Source of the DNA: Spirosoma sp. SC4-14
GTDB lineage: Bacteria > Bacteroidota > Bacteroidia > Cytophagales > Spirosomataceae
DNA length: 64,000 nt
Direction of reading: 5' to 3'
NCBI RefSeq assembly: GCF_037201965.1
Contig: NZ_CP147518.1
Location: 4,023,001-4,087,000 of the forward strand
Program-made: the position numbers and the translations under genes
Shown: positions 42,878 through 51,967 of the stretch, in pieces
Position numbering within the stretch: position 1 is the stretch's first letter
Layout of the letters: every line of letters starts with the position of its first letter
The notes under the pieces: model-generated
Seen by the model: the letters and a program-made list of their open reading frames with translations, nothing else
Database searches by the model: none
Told to the model about the DNA's origin: nothing

Positions 42878-43861
42878 CTACTTTATACTGGCCAGCAATT
42901 CTTTAATAACCCGGTCGGTGGTAATACCTTCGGCATCGGCGCGGAAGTTCAGCGCAACGCGATGGCGAAGAACCGGATACGCCAGCATTTGAATATCGTC
43001 TGGAATCACCGAAAACCGCCCATTAAGCACTGCACGTGCCTTTGAACACAGGACCAGTGCCTGACCAGCCCGTGGCCCGGCCCCCCACTCGCACCACTGC
43101 TTCACAAAAGCCGATGGCGTATCCTGCGGGCGTGTTGCCCGCACAAGCCGGTTAATGTAGGAAATCAACTCGTCGCTGATATGCACCTGCCGGGTCAGAT
43201 TCTGGAGTTCCAGAATATCGTCGTCAGAAAGAATGGTTTGCAACGTTGGCCGCCCGGTACCCGTTGTGCTTTTCAATACGGTTAATTCTTCATTCTCCGA
43301 TGGATAGCTCAGCTTAATGTAGAGCAGAAAACGGTCGAGCTGGGCTTCGGGAAGTGGGTACGTACCCGCCTGTTCGATAGGATTCTGGGTAGCAATGATC
43401 AGAAACGGCCGGGGCAATGCATAATCAGTACCACCATACGTGACCTTATATTCCTGCATGGCCTCCAGCATAGCCGCCTGGGTTTTGGGCGGTGTCCGGT
43501 TAATTTCGTCGGCCAGCACCACATTGGCGAAGATCGGCCCTTTGTTGAACTGGAAGAATTTCTTACCAGTTTCGTGGTCTTCTTCCAGAATTTCCGTTCC
43601 AACAATGTCGCCCGGCATCAGGTCAGGAGTAAACTGGATTCGTTTAAACCGCATGGCCAGTGCATCCGACATGGTCTTCACCATCAGTGTCTTGGCAAGG
43701 CCGGGCACCCCTTCCAGCAGACAGTGACCACCCGCCAGCAGCGAAATCAGCACTTCGCTGATCACTTCCTGCTGCCCAATGATGATTTTGCCAATTTCGT
43801 TTCGTAGCTGGGGCAATCGAGCCACCAGCGCTTTGTAGTGAGTTAAGTCTGTTGATTCCAA
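42878..43861 (-). CDS. MoxR-family AAA+ ATPase
   Basis: ATPase of 327 residues. Walker A GVPGLAKT at 51-58, Walker B ADEINRTPPKTQAAMLEAMQEY near 115, sensor 1 ATQNPIEQAGTYPLPEAQLDRF, and the C-terminal lid with SPRQDT-type text RATRPQDTPSAFV...GAGPRAGQAL...HRVALNFRADAEGI. It leads the operon moxR, DUF58, BatA, DUF4175 and the 36869 protein. A heptad palindrome occupies the space before it. Confidence 0.96.
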   Translation of the reverse strand: MESTDLTHYKALVARLPQLRNEIGKIIIGQQEVISEVLISLLAGGHCLLEGVPGLAKTLMVKTMSDALAMRFKRIQFTPDLMPGDIVGTEILEEDHETGKKFFQFNKGPIFANVVLADEINRTPPKTQAAMLEAMQEYKVTYGGTDYALPRPFLIIATQNPIEQAGTYPLPEAQLDRFLLYIKLSYPSENEELTVLKSTTGTGRPTLQTILSDDDILELQNLTRQVHISDELISYINRLVRATRPQDTPSAFVKQWCEWGAGPRAGQALVLCSKARAVLNGRFSVIPDDIQMLAYPVLRHRVALNFRADAEGITTDRVIKELLASIK

Positions 43862-43897
43862 AACTGTATATCAGGTTGTATAAGAGAGGCTTTTATA

Positions 43898-43970
43898 ATG
43901 ATGAATGATGAATGATGAATGCATTGTAGTGAAGTTTTACATCCAGATCACTCATAACTCATCATTGTCA
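43898..43970. repeat. palindromic heptad repeat element D (ATGATGA)
   Basis: Three exact ATGATGA units (43898-43918), a centre of about 31 bases, then ACTCATA, ACTCATC, ATTGTCA (43950-43970) as an imperfect reverse-complement arm. It sits between the DUF4159 gene and moxR, both on the minus strand. Confidence 0.75.
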
Positions 43971-43971
43971 A

Positions 43972-44589
43972 TCAGGCTGTTAAGGCGTATGTGATAATAT
44001 TGACGCCGAATTTGGTATTGTCTTCGGCCAGAAACCGCTTGTTTCGAAAGTCGTAATCCCACTCACAACCATAATCTTTGTTGCTATACAGAACACCGAT
44101 TCGACCGTTTATGGTAATGGCCTTCAGATAATCATGTACCAGATCGTCGCCCCAGCCATTCAGTTCAAAGGATGTTGTGGGTGGTCCTTCTTCAAATTTA
44201 AAGAAACAGGTGTAGATTGGGTGGGTATTCGGGATCTTCTGCAATGCCTTTGGGCCGAAGGTTCGGGCCATTTCCTGTTCAAATGAACGGGCAAACAACG
44301 CATCGATATCATGATTGCAATCGTCGACAAAAACGAATCCGCCATTCTGAACATAGCGTTTGAAATGCTCTCGTTCCTGCGTCGAAAACTCAACCAGTTT
44401 GTGGCCACTCAGGTAGCAGAACGGGCTTTTAAAAATATCCGGGCTGCTCAGTTGAACTACCCGTTCTTTCTGATCGACCGGAATTGTTGTGTATTCAACC
44501 AATGAATGCAGCAAATTGGAAGGCATTCGCTGATCGGTGTCCCAGTCGCCGGAGGTATATTGAATTCGAGTGAAAATAAACGGTTTCAA
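43972..44589 (-). CDS. DUF4159 protein
   Basis: A 205-residue protein, with no signal peptide or membrane segment, matching the DUF4159 pattern: FIFTRIQYTSGDWDTDQRMPSNLLHSLVEYTTI, LSSPDIFKSPFCYLSGH, GGFVFVDDCNHDID, HPIYTCFF and CEWDYDFRNKRFLAEDNTKFGVNIITYALT. The fold is probably glutamine-amidotransferase-like. DUF4159 genes commonly sit next to MoxR operons, as here, but no activity has been assigned. Confidence 0.85.
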   Translation of the reverse strand: MKPFIFTRIQYTSGDWDTDQRMPSNLLHSLVEYTTIPVDQKERVVQLSSPDIFKSPFCYLSGHKLVEFSTQEREHFKRYVQNGGFVFVDDCNHDIDALFARSFEQEMARTFGPKALQKIPNTHPIYTCFFKFEEGPPTTSFELNGWGDDLVHDYLKAITINGRIGVLYSNKDYGCEWDYDFRNKRFLAEDNTKFGVNIITYALTA

Positions 44590-44628
44590 AAGAGATTCGT
44601 TGAGAAGTGTTTAAAGCCATTAACCGTG

Positions 44629-45315
44629 TTAGGCAGTGCGGGCCATCAGTTCTTTGAGTGTTTCCATAGTGCATTGCTTGTCGAAAATGGCCCGAACCGG
44701 AATCTGAAAGCCTGTAACGGTCAATGCCGCCAGTGTGTCATCGATATAGAGCGTGGCTACCGAAGCAAACGCCATCGTTGCTTCATCGAGGCTATATTGC
44801 TCTACCGATTTTCGAACGGGGTCGATGATCCAGTATTCGCGAACGCCATGAGCAGCGTAGTCTTCAAATTTGATGTCCCCAACGGAGGTGGCTCGGTCGC
44901 GGCCGGTCGTAGTTTCCGAAAGCACCTCCGCAATTAAATCGGGAGCGGGATGCTCCATCTGGTCATCTTCAAACGAACTGGCCGTTTCGTGGTTCCAATA
45001 GCAAATATCCGGCTCATAATCATTTCGGGTAAGCCCCACAAGCGCCTTTTCGGAATCAACTGCACCCAAATCGTGTAAATGAACATACACCCGAAGTAAT
45101 GTCAGCAGGTTTTGCGTCGCATCCAGATGCCGACGCTTCACGGGCGAGTGCATGATGACTTCGCCATTGATAAATTCGGCCTTGACATCGTCCCGGAGCC
45201 ATTCCCGAAACGACCGACAACGGACGGCTTCATCGGCCAGGATTGCCTGCGCCCGTTCGATCACCAATTTGGCATCAGGAGCTTCCAGAAGATCAGCAAC
45301 GCGGTTTTCCAACAT
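44629..45315 (-). CDS. Uma2-family (DUF820) putative nuclease
   Basis: A 228-residue PD-(D/E)XK-fold protein. Motifs are FINGEVIMHSPVKRRH, EPDICYW (metal Asp), APDLIAEVLSETT (Glu) and KFEDYAAHGVREYWIIDP. The family is abundant in cyanobacteria and Bacteroidota and has no settled function. The ATG at 45315 is chosen; the frame runs up to 45414 but that part consists of the nonamer palindrome. Confidence 0.85.
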   Translation of the reverse strand: MLENRVADLLEAPDAKLVIERAQAILADEAVRCRSFREWLRDDVKAEFINGEVIMHSPVKRRHLDATQNLLTLLRVYVHLHDLGAVDSEKALVGLTRNDYEPDICYWNHETASSFEDDQMEHPAPDLIAEVLSETTTGRDRATSVGDIKFEDYAAHGVREYWIIDPVRKSVEQYSLDEATMAFASVATLYIDDTLAALTVTGFQIPVRAIFDKQCTMETLKELMARTA

Positions 45316-45334
45316 AATCGAACAAGCTAGTTTC

Positions 45335-45406
45335 TTTCGACAGGATTTACAGGATAAACACGATAGTATTGGGAAAATCCTGTTCATCCTGTAAATCCTG
45401 TCGAAA
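45335..45406. repeat. 21-bp perfect palindrome with nonamer units
   Basis: Left arm 45335-45355 and right arm 45386-45406 are exact reverse complements. The right side reads as 9-bp units ATCCTGTTC, ATCCTGTAA, ATCCTGTCG and the left as ACAGGATTT, ACAGGATAA. It lies just behind the TldE gene (ends 45421, minus) and before the Uma2 gene, where it could act as a terminator-like hairpin. Confidence 0.85.
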
Positions 45407-45420
45407 AAAGTCACCCCAAT

Positions 45421-46764
45421 TTATACGGCATCAGACAGACTGGTAAACGTAAACTCCCGAATTTTCATGGGCGGAATCAGGTAGTTCTGGTCCGACTCGG
45501 TACTAACCACTCGTTCAGGAACGCCGAGCGACTCGAGGTTATTGAGCATAATGATCGGACTTTCGTTGAAGCGAAAGTTCTTGACCGGGTGTTTGATCTT
45601 TCCGTTTTCGATGTAGAACGTTCCGTCGCGGGTAAGGCCCGTTAGCAGAATCGTTTGCGGATCAACTTCCCGGATGTACCAAAGTTTTGTTACCAGAATC
45701 CCCCGCTGCGTTGTTCGGATCATTTCTTCGAGCGACGCATTGCCCCCCATCATAATCACGTTGGTTGGGCCAGGAACAGCTTTTTTACCCATTTTCTGCG
45801 CCCAGAAACGTGAATAGCTCAGGTTTTTAACAACCCCTTTCTCAATCCACATCACTTTTTCCTGCGGGCGCCCATCGCCCGACCAGGGCGATGCGGGCAG
45901 TTCGGCATTGGTCGGGTCCGAATAAATTGTTACCCGTTCATCGACAATCTTGTCGCCAAGGCGCGACTTACCACCCGATTTGCTGAAATAAGAGCGTCCT
46001 TCGTCGGCCGAGCGGGCGTCCATATTGAAATAGATGTTTTCCATCAATACGGCCCCTGCCGTTGGTTCCAGAATGACGGTGTATTTGCCCGGTTCCAGCG
46101 CACGGGCTTCTACTGATCCCAGACATTTCTGAATGGCCGTTTTGGTAGAAGCCAGTGTATCCAGTTTCGAAAAGTCGCTGTATCCACGTGCCACATAGCC
46201 CGATCCTTTACCATCGTCGGTGCGGACGGTGAGCGAGAAATTCACGTTCGTGCTGGGATAATAGGCAAATAGCCCTTTGGAGTTCATCATGGCCGAGTAG
46301 CCCCGATAGTCCTCTAAAAAGCCCGCCCCCTGAATTTTGGTCCCGCTTCCTGCGGTTAATTGCAGGCTCTTTGCCACGGCATTGGCTCGATCGGCCGGGG
46401 TAATTCTGGCTGTCGAGTCAAAAAAACCATTACTTTTCAGGTACTGCTGCGGCCCCAGAACGCCCACGTGCTCCGGGTTTTCGGGAGCCAGTTGCGCTAG
46501 TTCTTCCGAACGCCGAACCACTTTTTCCAGCGAGGCATCGTCGAATTCGTCGATAGTGGCAACGCCCACTTTTTTACCATAGGCCGACTGAACTACCAGA
46601 TTTTTATTGATAACCGAACCGCTGGTCGATACGGCATTGCGGGCATACCGAATGTTGCCGCGCTCTTCGCCCAGAAGATTCACTTCACATTCGTCTGCCT
46701 TCGAATAACTTAATACTTTCTGCATCAGAGCTTTTGCCTCTGATTCGGACAAAATAACGGCCAT
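45421..46764 (-). CDS. TldE/PmbA-like protein, copy 1
   Basis: A 447-residue TldD/PmbA-family protein of the TldE type: it lacks the HExxxH zinc motif of its partner and would be the non-catalytic subunit of a TldD-TldE protease. Features: CEVNLLGEERGNIRYARNAVSTSG, LEPGKYTVILEPTAGAVLMENI, DERVTIYSDPTNAELPASPWSGDGRPQEKV, ILVTKLWYIREVDPQTILLTGLTRDGTFYIENGKIKHPVKNFRFNESP. No signal peptide is seen. It follows the Tat-bearing TldD gene at 46860 by 95 bases. Confidence 0.88.
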   Translation of the reverse strand: MAVILSESEAKALMQKVLSYSKADECEVNLLGEERGNIRYARNAVSTSGSVINKNLVVQSAYGKKVGVATIDEFDDASLEKVVRRSEELAQLAPENPEHVGVLGPQQYLKSNGFFDSTARITPADRANAVAKSLQLTAGSGTKIQGAGFLEDYRGYSAMMNSKGLFAYYPSTNVNFSLTVRTDDGKGSGYVARGYSDFSKLDTLASTKTAIQKCLGSVEARALEPGKYTVILEPTAGAVLMENIYFNMDARSADEGRSYFSKSGGKSRLGDKIVDERVTIYSDPTNAELPASPWSGDGRPQEKVMWIEKGVVKNLSYSRFWAQKMGKKAVPGPTNVIMMGGNASLEEMIRTTQRGILVTKLWYIREVDPQTILLTGLTRDGTFYIENGKIKHPVKNFRFNESPIIMLNNLESLGVPERVVSTESDQNYLIPPMKIREFTFTSLSDAV

Positions 46765-46859
46765 ATGTTTTTAAATTTCGGGTTTGTGGCATCAAGTAGT
46801 TACATTAGTTACAAAGCTAAAAAACTCAACACCACATTGTTTCCCCGACCGTAACTAAA

Positions 46860-48500
46860 TTAGATTTTCCGGGCCGTGTTTATCACATTGACGCTATTGA
46901 AGCGCGCCGTGGAGCTACCATGCGATACGGCACTGGATTGAGAGGGCTGCCCTTTACCATCGAAGAACGAACCACCCATTCGATAATCGCGATCATCGCA
47001 AATTTTCACGCACGAATTCCAGAACTCCTGGGTGTTGGACTGGTAAGCCACATCCCGCAGCATGCCCCCTATCTGGCCATCTTTGATTTCGTAGAACAAC
47101 TGACCGCCAAACTGGAAGTTATACCGCTGCTGATCGATGGAGAACGACCCATCGCCAATGATGTAAATGCCTTTCTTGACATCCTTGATTAGTTCATCGA
47201 CCGATACCTGCTCTTTGCCCGGTGCCAGCGACACGTTCGCCATCCGCTGGAACTGAACCGAACCCCAGCTATCGGCATAGCAGCAGCCCTGCGATTCATT
47301 CTCGCCAATGATGTGAACCTGATCCCGAATAGCCTGATAGTTGACCAGAATACCATCTTTCACCAAATCCCACTTCTTGGTTTTAACGCCTTCGTCGTCC
47401 CAGCCAACTGCGCCCAGCGATCCCGGCTGAATCTTGTCGGCAAAGAAATTCACCTGCGGACTACCGTAGTTGAACTTCTTCGACTGCCACTTATCGAGCG
47501 TAGCAAACGAAGTACCGGCAAAGTTGGCTTCGTAGCCCAATACGCGGTCGAGTTCCAGGGGGTGCCCAACCGATTCGTGAATGGTAAGCCAGGTGTGCGA
47601 GGGGTCCAGAATCAGATCGTACTTACCTGCTTCGACCGATTTGGCCGATAGTTTCTGTTTGGCCTGTTTGGCAGCAGCCGTCACATCTTCGAGCATGTCG
47701 TAGCCCTGGTTGTAGCGGGTGGTCACACCGGTTATTTTATCGCTCGGATTGGTTTGCAGGTAGTCGTAACTCATACCAACCGGGGCGCTTAATGAATTCC
47801 GGGTCTGGAACAGCCCGGTTTGCCGGTCAATGGCCGTTACGGTAAACGTTGGCCAGATACGGTGAATGTCCTGATCGATATAAGATCCGTCGGTGGAGGC
47901 AAAATATTTCTGCTCGTTTACCATGAACAGAACGGAGTTAACAAAATTGGCACCGTTGGCCATTGCTGCTCCATTCACGGACATCAACAGATCTACTTTT
48001 TCTTTAATGGGCACTTCAAAGCCGTTTTTCTTGATCGGCGCTTTCCAGCTTACTTCGCCAAAACCTTTCTGGGGTGCCAGTTGTACGGGTTCTTTCTGAA
48101 TTTTGGCATTCGCTTTGGCAATGGCCACAGCCGTTTCGGCCGCCTTCGCCATGTCGCCTTCATTTTTGGCATCGACAACAGCCGCAAATCCCCAGCAGCC
48201 ATCGGCAATGACGCGCACGCCCACCCCGAACGACTCCGTATTGACAATGTTCTGCACTTTGTCTTCGCGGGTGATTACAAACTGCCGCAGGTAGCGGCCG
48301 ATGCGTACATCGGCATAGGTAGCTCCTTTGGATTTGGCCGCATTGAGAGCCGCATCGGCCAGCCGTTTCTTAACGGATACGTCCAGGCCCGGTTCTAACA
48401 ACGCTTCAGAACTAACCGACCGGCCAAAGCCTGAAAGGGAAGGGAGCATAAGGGCACCTGCTCCTAATCCTGTTAATTGAATAAAATCCCGACGATTCAA
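46860..48500 (-). CDS. TldD-like metalloprotease with Tat signal, copy 1
   Basis: A 546-residue TldD-type protease. The zinc motif HESVGH is at 308-313 in LTIHESVGHPLELDRVLGYEANFAGTS. The N-terminus MNRRDFIQLTGLGAGALMLP is a twin-arginine signal (RRDF followed by a hydrophobic core), so the protein should be exported folded. Classical TldD is cytosolic and about 480 residues; the additional length is the signal. TldD-TldE complexes degrade unstructured peptides and mature some RiPPs. Its 5' region (48501-48825) is long. Confidence 0.9.
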   Translation of the reverse strand: MNRRDFIQLTGLGAGALMLPSLSGFGRSVSSEALLEPGLDVSVKKRLADAALNAAKSKGATYADVRIGRYLRQFVITREDKVQNIVNTESFGVGVRVIADGCWGFAAVVDAKNEGDMAKAAETAVAIAKANAKIQKEPVQLAPQKGFGEVSWKAPIKKNGFEVPIKEKVDLLMSVNGAAMANGANFVNSVLFMVNEQKYFASTDGSYIDQDIHRIWPTFTVTAIDRQTGLFQTRNSLSAPVGMSYDYLQTNPSDKITGVTTRYNQGYDMLEDVTAAAKQAKQKLSAKSVEAGKYDLILDPSHTWLTIHESVGHPLELDRVLGYEANFAGTSFATLDKWQSKKFNYGSPQVNFFADKIQPGSLGAVGWDDEGVKTKKWDLVKDGILVNYQAIRDQVHIIGENESQGCCYADSWGSVQFQRMANVSLAPGKEQVSVDELIKDVKKGIYIIGDGSFSIDQQRYNFQFGGQLFYEIKDGQIGGMLRDVAYQSNTQEFWNSCVKICDDRDYRMGGSFFDGKGQPSQSSAVSHGSSTARFNSVNVINTARKI

Positions 48501-48825
48501 GATTTGGTCCTCCTATAGTTAAATGAAATGTAGGGTAAACTAAAAAAATTCTACCGATTAAAGGCAAATGGAATCAAGCCCTAAAATTTAGAATTTATTG
48601 GCAGAAATCCATCTTTATACCAATCTTTGTTACAGAATTATTAACAAAAACTAACAATTTATTCGTTTAAAACAAAATAGTACATTATCTCCATTTATCA
48701 CAAATGCCTTGTTTTTTCGGGCCGAATTCAGGGGCTGAACTATTTTTTATATTCAGGATACAAATGCATTTTTAAATAACATTGGTCACTCTGTCGGTCT
48801 GCGCCGAAAAAATTGGTAAGCGTAT
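48501..48825. other. non-coding stretch upstream of TldD copy 1
   Basis: AT-rich, without frames or repeats of note; presumed promoter region for the 46860-48500 / 45421-46764 pair. Confidence 0.45.
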
Positions 48826-48859
48826 AAAAAGAGCCACCGCCTTCCCAGACGATGGCTCT
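48826..48859 (-). terminator. intrinsic terminator of TldE copy 2
   Basis: On the minus strand AGAGCCA (48859-48853) pairs with TGGCTCT (48836-48830) and is followed by a run of T (48830-48826); it lies 25 bases after the stop of the TldE copy 2 gene. It shows the two tldDE pairs are separate transcription units. Confidence 0.8.
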
Positions 48860-48884
48860 AAACTAAATAAGGAATTACCCGATC

Positions 48885-50246
48885 CTAAACCGCATCGGAA
48901 AGACTGGTAAACGTAAAGTCCCGGATTTTCATTGGTGGAATCATGCTGTTATTGACCCGCATTGGTGTTCCCATTGCTTCAACGTTGTTGAGCATAATAA
49001 CCGGACTTTCGTTGAAGCGGAAATTTTTCACCGGAAACTTGATCTGACCGTTTTCGATGTAGAACGTTCCGTCGCGGGTGAGGCCCGTCTGGACCAGCGT
49101 TTGCGGATCAACCATCCGGATATACCAGAAGCGAGTGACCAGAATACCTTTATCCGTACTTTTAATCAGATCGGCCAGCGATTGATTGCCCCCCTGGATA
49201 ACGATACCGAATGAAGGGGGTGTAGCTTTTACTCCCTTCTTATCGGCCCAGTATCGCGAGTAGCTCATATTTTTAACGATACCGTTTTCGACCCAGATTA
49301 TTTTTTCGGTTGGGCGTCCATCGACTCCGGCTCCACCGCCAAAGCCACCACCGCCACCACCTCGACCACCACCCCCACCAACAAAGGGCGAACCAGGGGC
49401 ATCAGGATTCATGGGATCGGAATAGATTGTAACCCGTTCGTCGAAGAGTTTTTCACCCAGTCGGGTGCCTCCCCCTTTTTTCGACAAGAAACTCCGTCCT
49501 TCATCGGCCATCCGAGCATCCATATTGAACCGCAACAAATCGCCAGCGGCTGTTGGCTCCAGAATGACGGTATATTTACCTGGCTCCAGGGCACGGGCAT
49601 TCGTCGACGCCAGTGCTTTTTGCATGGCTATTTCGGTCGACGATCTGGTATTTAACTTGCTAACGTCGTTGTAATCACGCGAAACATAGCCAGAACCCGT
49701 TCCGTCCGATGTGCGTGTAGTAATCGAGAATTCGACCGATGTAGCCCGGTTATAACCAAACAGCCCTTTGCTGGTGGCAATGGCGCTAAAACCAGTCGTA
49801 TCTTCCAGATAACCAGCCGCAGTCAGATTTTTTTTCGCGCAGGGGTCGATGCTGTCGAATGCCGCCTGAGCCCGGAAATCGGGATTTATTTTTGCCGTTT
49901 TTTCAATGTAGCTGGGCGTATCCAGATAGGTCTGTGGCCCCAGCATAGGCATATACTCCGGGTTTTCGGGTGCCAGCCGAGCAATTTCTTCGGCCCGCCG
50001 AACGGTTTTTTCCAGCGATTGATCGTCAAACTCGTTGATGGTTGCCGAGCCAACCCGTTTGCCAAATACGGATGTTATGGCCAGTTCAAGATTATCCGTT
50101 TCTCCACTGGTCGATACGGTGTTACGGGCATACCGGATATTACCCACCCGGCTGCCACTAAGATTAACACTCATCTCATCGGCTTTGGAAAAGGAAAGAA
50201 CCTTATCCACAATTTTTTTTGCCTCGTCTCGGGTCAAAATTGCCAT
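48885..50246 (-). CDS. TldE/PmbA-like protein, copy 2, with glycine-rich insert
   Basis: A 453-residue paralogue of the TldE protein at 45421, with the same blocks (NLSGSRVGNIRYARNTVSTSGE, LEPGKYTVILEPTAAGDLLRFN, ILVTRFWYIRMVDPQTLVQTGLTRDGTFYIENGQIKFPVKNFRFNESP). Between APGSPF and DGRPTEKI (about residues 285-307) it has an almost pure glycine loop not present in copy 1. No zinc motif, no signal peptide. It sits 62 bases behind TldD copy 2. Confidence 0.88.
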   Translation of the reverse strand: MAILTRDEAKKIVDKVLSFSKADEMSVNLSGSRVGNIRYARNTVSTSGETDNLELAITSVFGKRVGSATINEFDDQSLEKTVRRAEEIARLAPENPEYMPMLGPQTYLDTPSYIEKTAKINPDFRAQAAFDSIDPCAKKNLTAAGYLEDTTGFSAIATSKGLFGYNRATSVEFSITTRTSDGTGSGYVSRDYNDVSKLNTRSSTEIAMQKALASTNARALEPGKYTVILEPTAAGDLLRFNMDARMADEGRSFLSKKGGGTRLGEKLFDERVTIYSDPMNPDAPGSPFVGGGGGRGGGGGGFGGGAGVDGRPTEKIIWVENGIVKNMSYSRYWADKKGVKATPPSFGIVIQGGNQSLADLIKSTDKGILVTRFWYIRMVDPQTLVQTGLTRDGTFYIENGQIKFPVKNFRFNESPVIMLNNVEAMGTPMRVNNSMIPPMKIRDFTFTSLSDAV

Positions 50247-50308
50247 ATTGATTAGTTTTCAGTTTCAGGTTACTATGCTGATGATGGTGCCGGAGAAACC
50301 GGCGTTTT

Positions 50309-51967
50309 TTAAATATTACGACCTGTGTTAATTACGTTTACGTTGTTGAAGCGCGTGGTAGGGCACCCGTGCGATACGGCACTCACCTGCGAGGGTTGCC
50401 CTTTACCGTCGAAGAACGAACCAAACATTCGGTAGTCGTCCTTATCGCAAAGCTGGGCGCACGAATTCCAGAATTCCTGCGTGTTCGACTGATAGGCAAC
50501 GTCGTTGAGCATACCGGCAATTTCACCATTCTTGATTTCATAGAACAACTGACCGCCAAACTGGAAGTTATACCGCTGCTGGTCAATCGAGTATGAGCCC
50601 CGGCCAATAATATAAATGCCTTTGTCGACACCCTTGATCATATCCTGCACTGAGCGTTTTTCGCTTCCATATTTCAGCGATACGTTAGGCATCCGCTGAA
50701 ACTGAACCGAATTCCAGTTATCGGCATAGCAGCAGCCATTGGATTCATTTTCGCCCAGAATAGCCGCCTGATCGCGAATGGCCTGGTAGTTGACCAGAAT
50801 ACCGTCTTTAATCAGATCCCATTCTTTACAGGGAACCCCTTCGTCGTCGTAACCCACTTTTCCCAATGAATTAGGCTGGGTTTTATCGGCAACGATATTG
50901 ACCAGTTTACTACCGTAATTAAAGCTCTTGGTTTTCCACTTATCGAGCGTAGCAAACGAGGTACCGGCATAATTGGCTTCGTAGCCCAGTACGCGGTCGA
51001 GTTCGGTGGGGTGGCCAACCGATTCATGAATGGTTAGACCCAGGTGGTTTGGATCAAGAACCAGATCATATTTGCCCGGTTGCACTGATTTGGCCGTTAG
51101 TTTTTCTTTAGCCTGTTTCGACGCCAGAATGGCATCTTCGATCATATCGTAGGAGTTTCGGTAGCCGATCAGGCCATTCGGGCCCGCGATTTTTTCGGAT
51201 GCCAGCCCATCGAGGTATTCATAGCCCATGCCCATTGGCGCGCTGATGGCATCACGGGTTTTAAACTTCCCTGCCGCTTTATCGACAGCCGTTACGGTAA
51301 ACGTTGGCCAGACACGATGAACATCCTGATCGATATAGGACCCATCGGTGGAGGCAAAATATTTTTGTTCGTTGACGAAAAAGAGATTTGACGTAACAAA
51401 GGCCGCTCCGTTTTTCATGGCCTCGTTATTCACATTCATCAGCAGGTCGATTTTCTGCTGAATGGGTACTTCGAACGCATTTTTAGTAATGGGCGTTTTC
51501 CAGCTCACTTCGCCAACGCCTTTCTGCGGTGCCAGCACAACCGGCTCTGTCTGGAATTTGGAATTGGCTTTGGCAATGGCAACGGCTGTTTCGGCACAAC
51601 GGGCAATGGAATCGGGCGTAACGTTGCTGGTGGCAGCGAACCCCCAGGTGCCATTCGCAATGACGCGAATACCGATGCCATAGGATTCGGCGTTAACAAC
51701 GTTCTGAACTCTTTTCTCACGCGTGAACGTATACTGCTGCAGGTATCGGCCAATGCGCACATCGGTATACGAGGCTCCTTTGCTTTTTGCCGCATTGAGC
51801 GCAATGTCGGCGAAGCGTTTTTTGGTGGCAACATCCACACCGGGCTCCAGGAGGTGTTCGGGAGCAACCGAGCTTCCCAGAACTGGAATGCCGGATGCCG
51901 GAATGCCGGCCGTTAGAAAGGCCCCCATTCCCATCCCGGACAAGTGGATGAAATCTCTTCTCTTCAT
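50309..51967 (-). CDS. TldD-like metalloprotease with Tat signal, copy 2
   Basis: A 552-residue paralogue of the TldD protein at 46860. The Tat signal is MKRRDFIHLSGMGMGAFLTA; the zinc motif is HESVGH in LTIHESVGHPTELDRVLGYEANYAGTS (near residue 315). The catalytic core is very close to copy 1, while the segment around residues 240-270 differs (GLASEKIAGPNGLIGYRNSYDM). With its TldE partner it forms the upstream member of a tandem duplication. Confidence 0.9.
   Translation of the reverse strand: MKRRDFIHLSGMGMGAFLTAGIPASGIPVLGSSVAPEHLLEPGVDVATKKRFADIALNAAKSKGASYTDVRIGRYLQQYTFTREKRVQNVVNAESYGIGIRVIANGTWGFAATSNVTPDSIARCAETAVAIAKANSKFQTEPVVLAPQKGVGEVSWKTPITKNAFEVPIQQKIDLLMNVNNEAMKNGAAFVTSNLFFVNEQKYFASTDGSYIDQDVHRVWPTFTVTAVDKAAGKFKTRDAISAPMGMGYEYLDGLASEKIAGPNGLIGYRNSYDMIEDAILASKQAKEKLTAKSVQPGKYDLVLDPNHLGLTIHESVGHPTELDRVLGYEANYAGTSFATLDKWKTKSFNYGSKLVNIVADKTQPNSLGKVGYDDEGVPCKEWDLIKDGILVNYQAIRDQAAILGENESNGCCYADNWNSVQFQRMPNVSLKYGSEKRSVQDMIKGVDKGIYIIGRGSYSIDQQRYNFQFGGQLFYEIKNGEIAGMLNDVAYQSNTQEFWNSCAQLCDKDDYRMFGSFFDGKGQPSQVSAVSHGCPTTRFNNVNVINTGRNI

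Noticed and set aside
43898..43925. Phase-variation repeat controlling moxR
   Set aside because: The repeats lie upstream of the start and outside any coding frame, are 7 bp and match the general heptad elements elsewhere.
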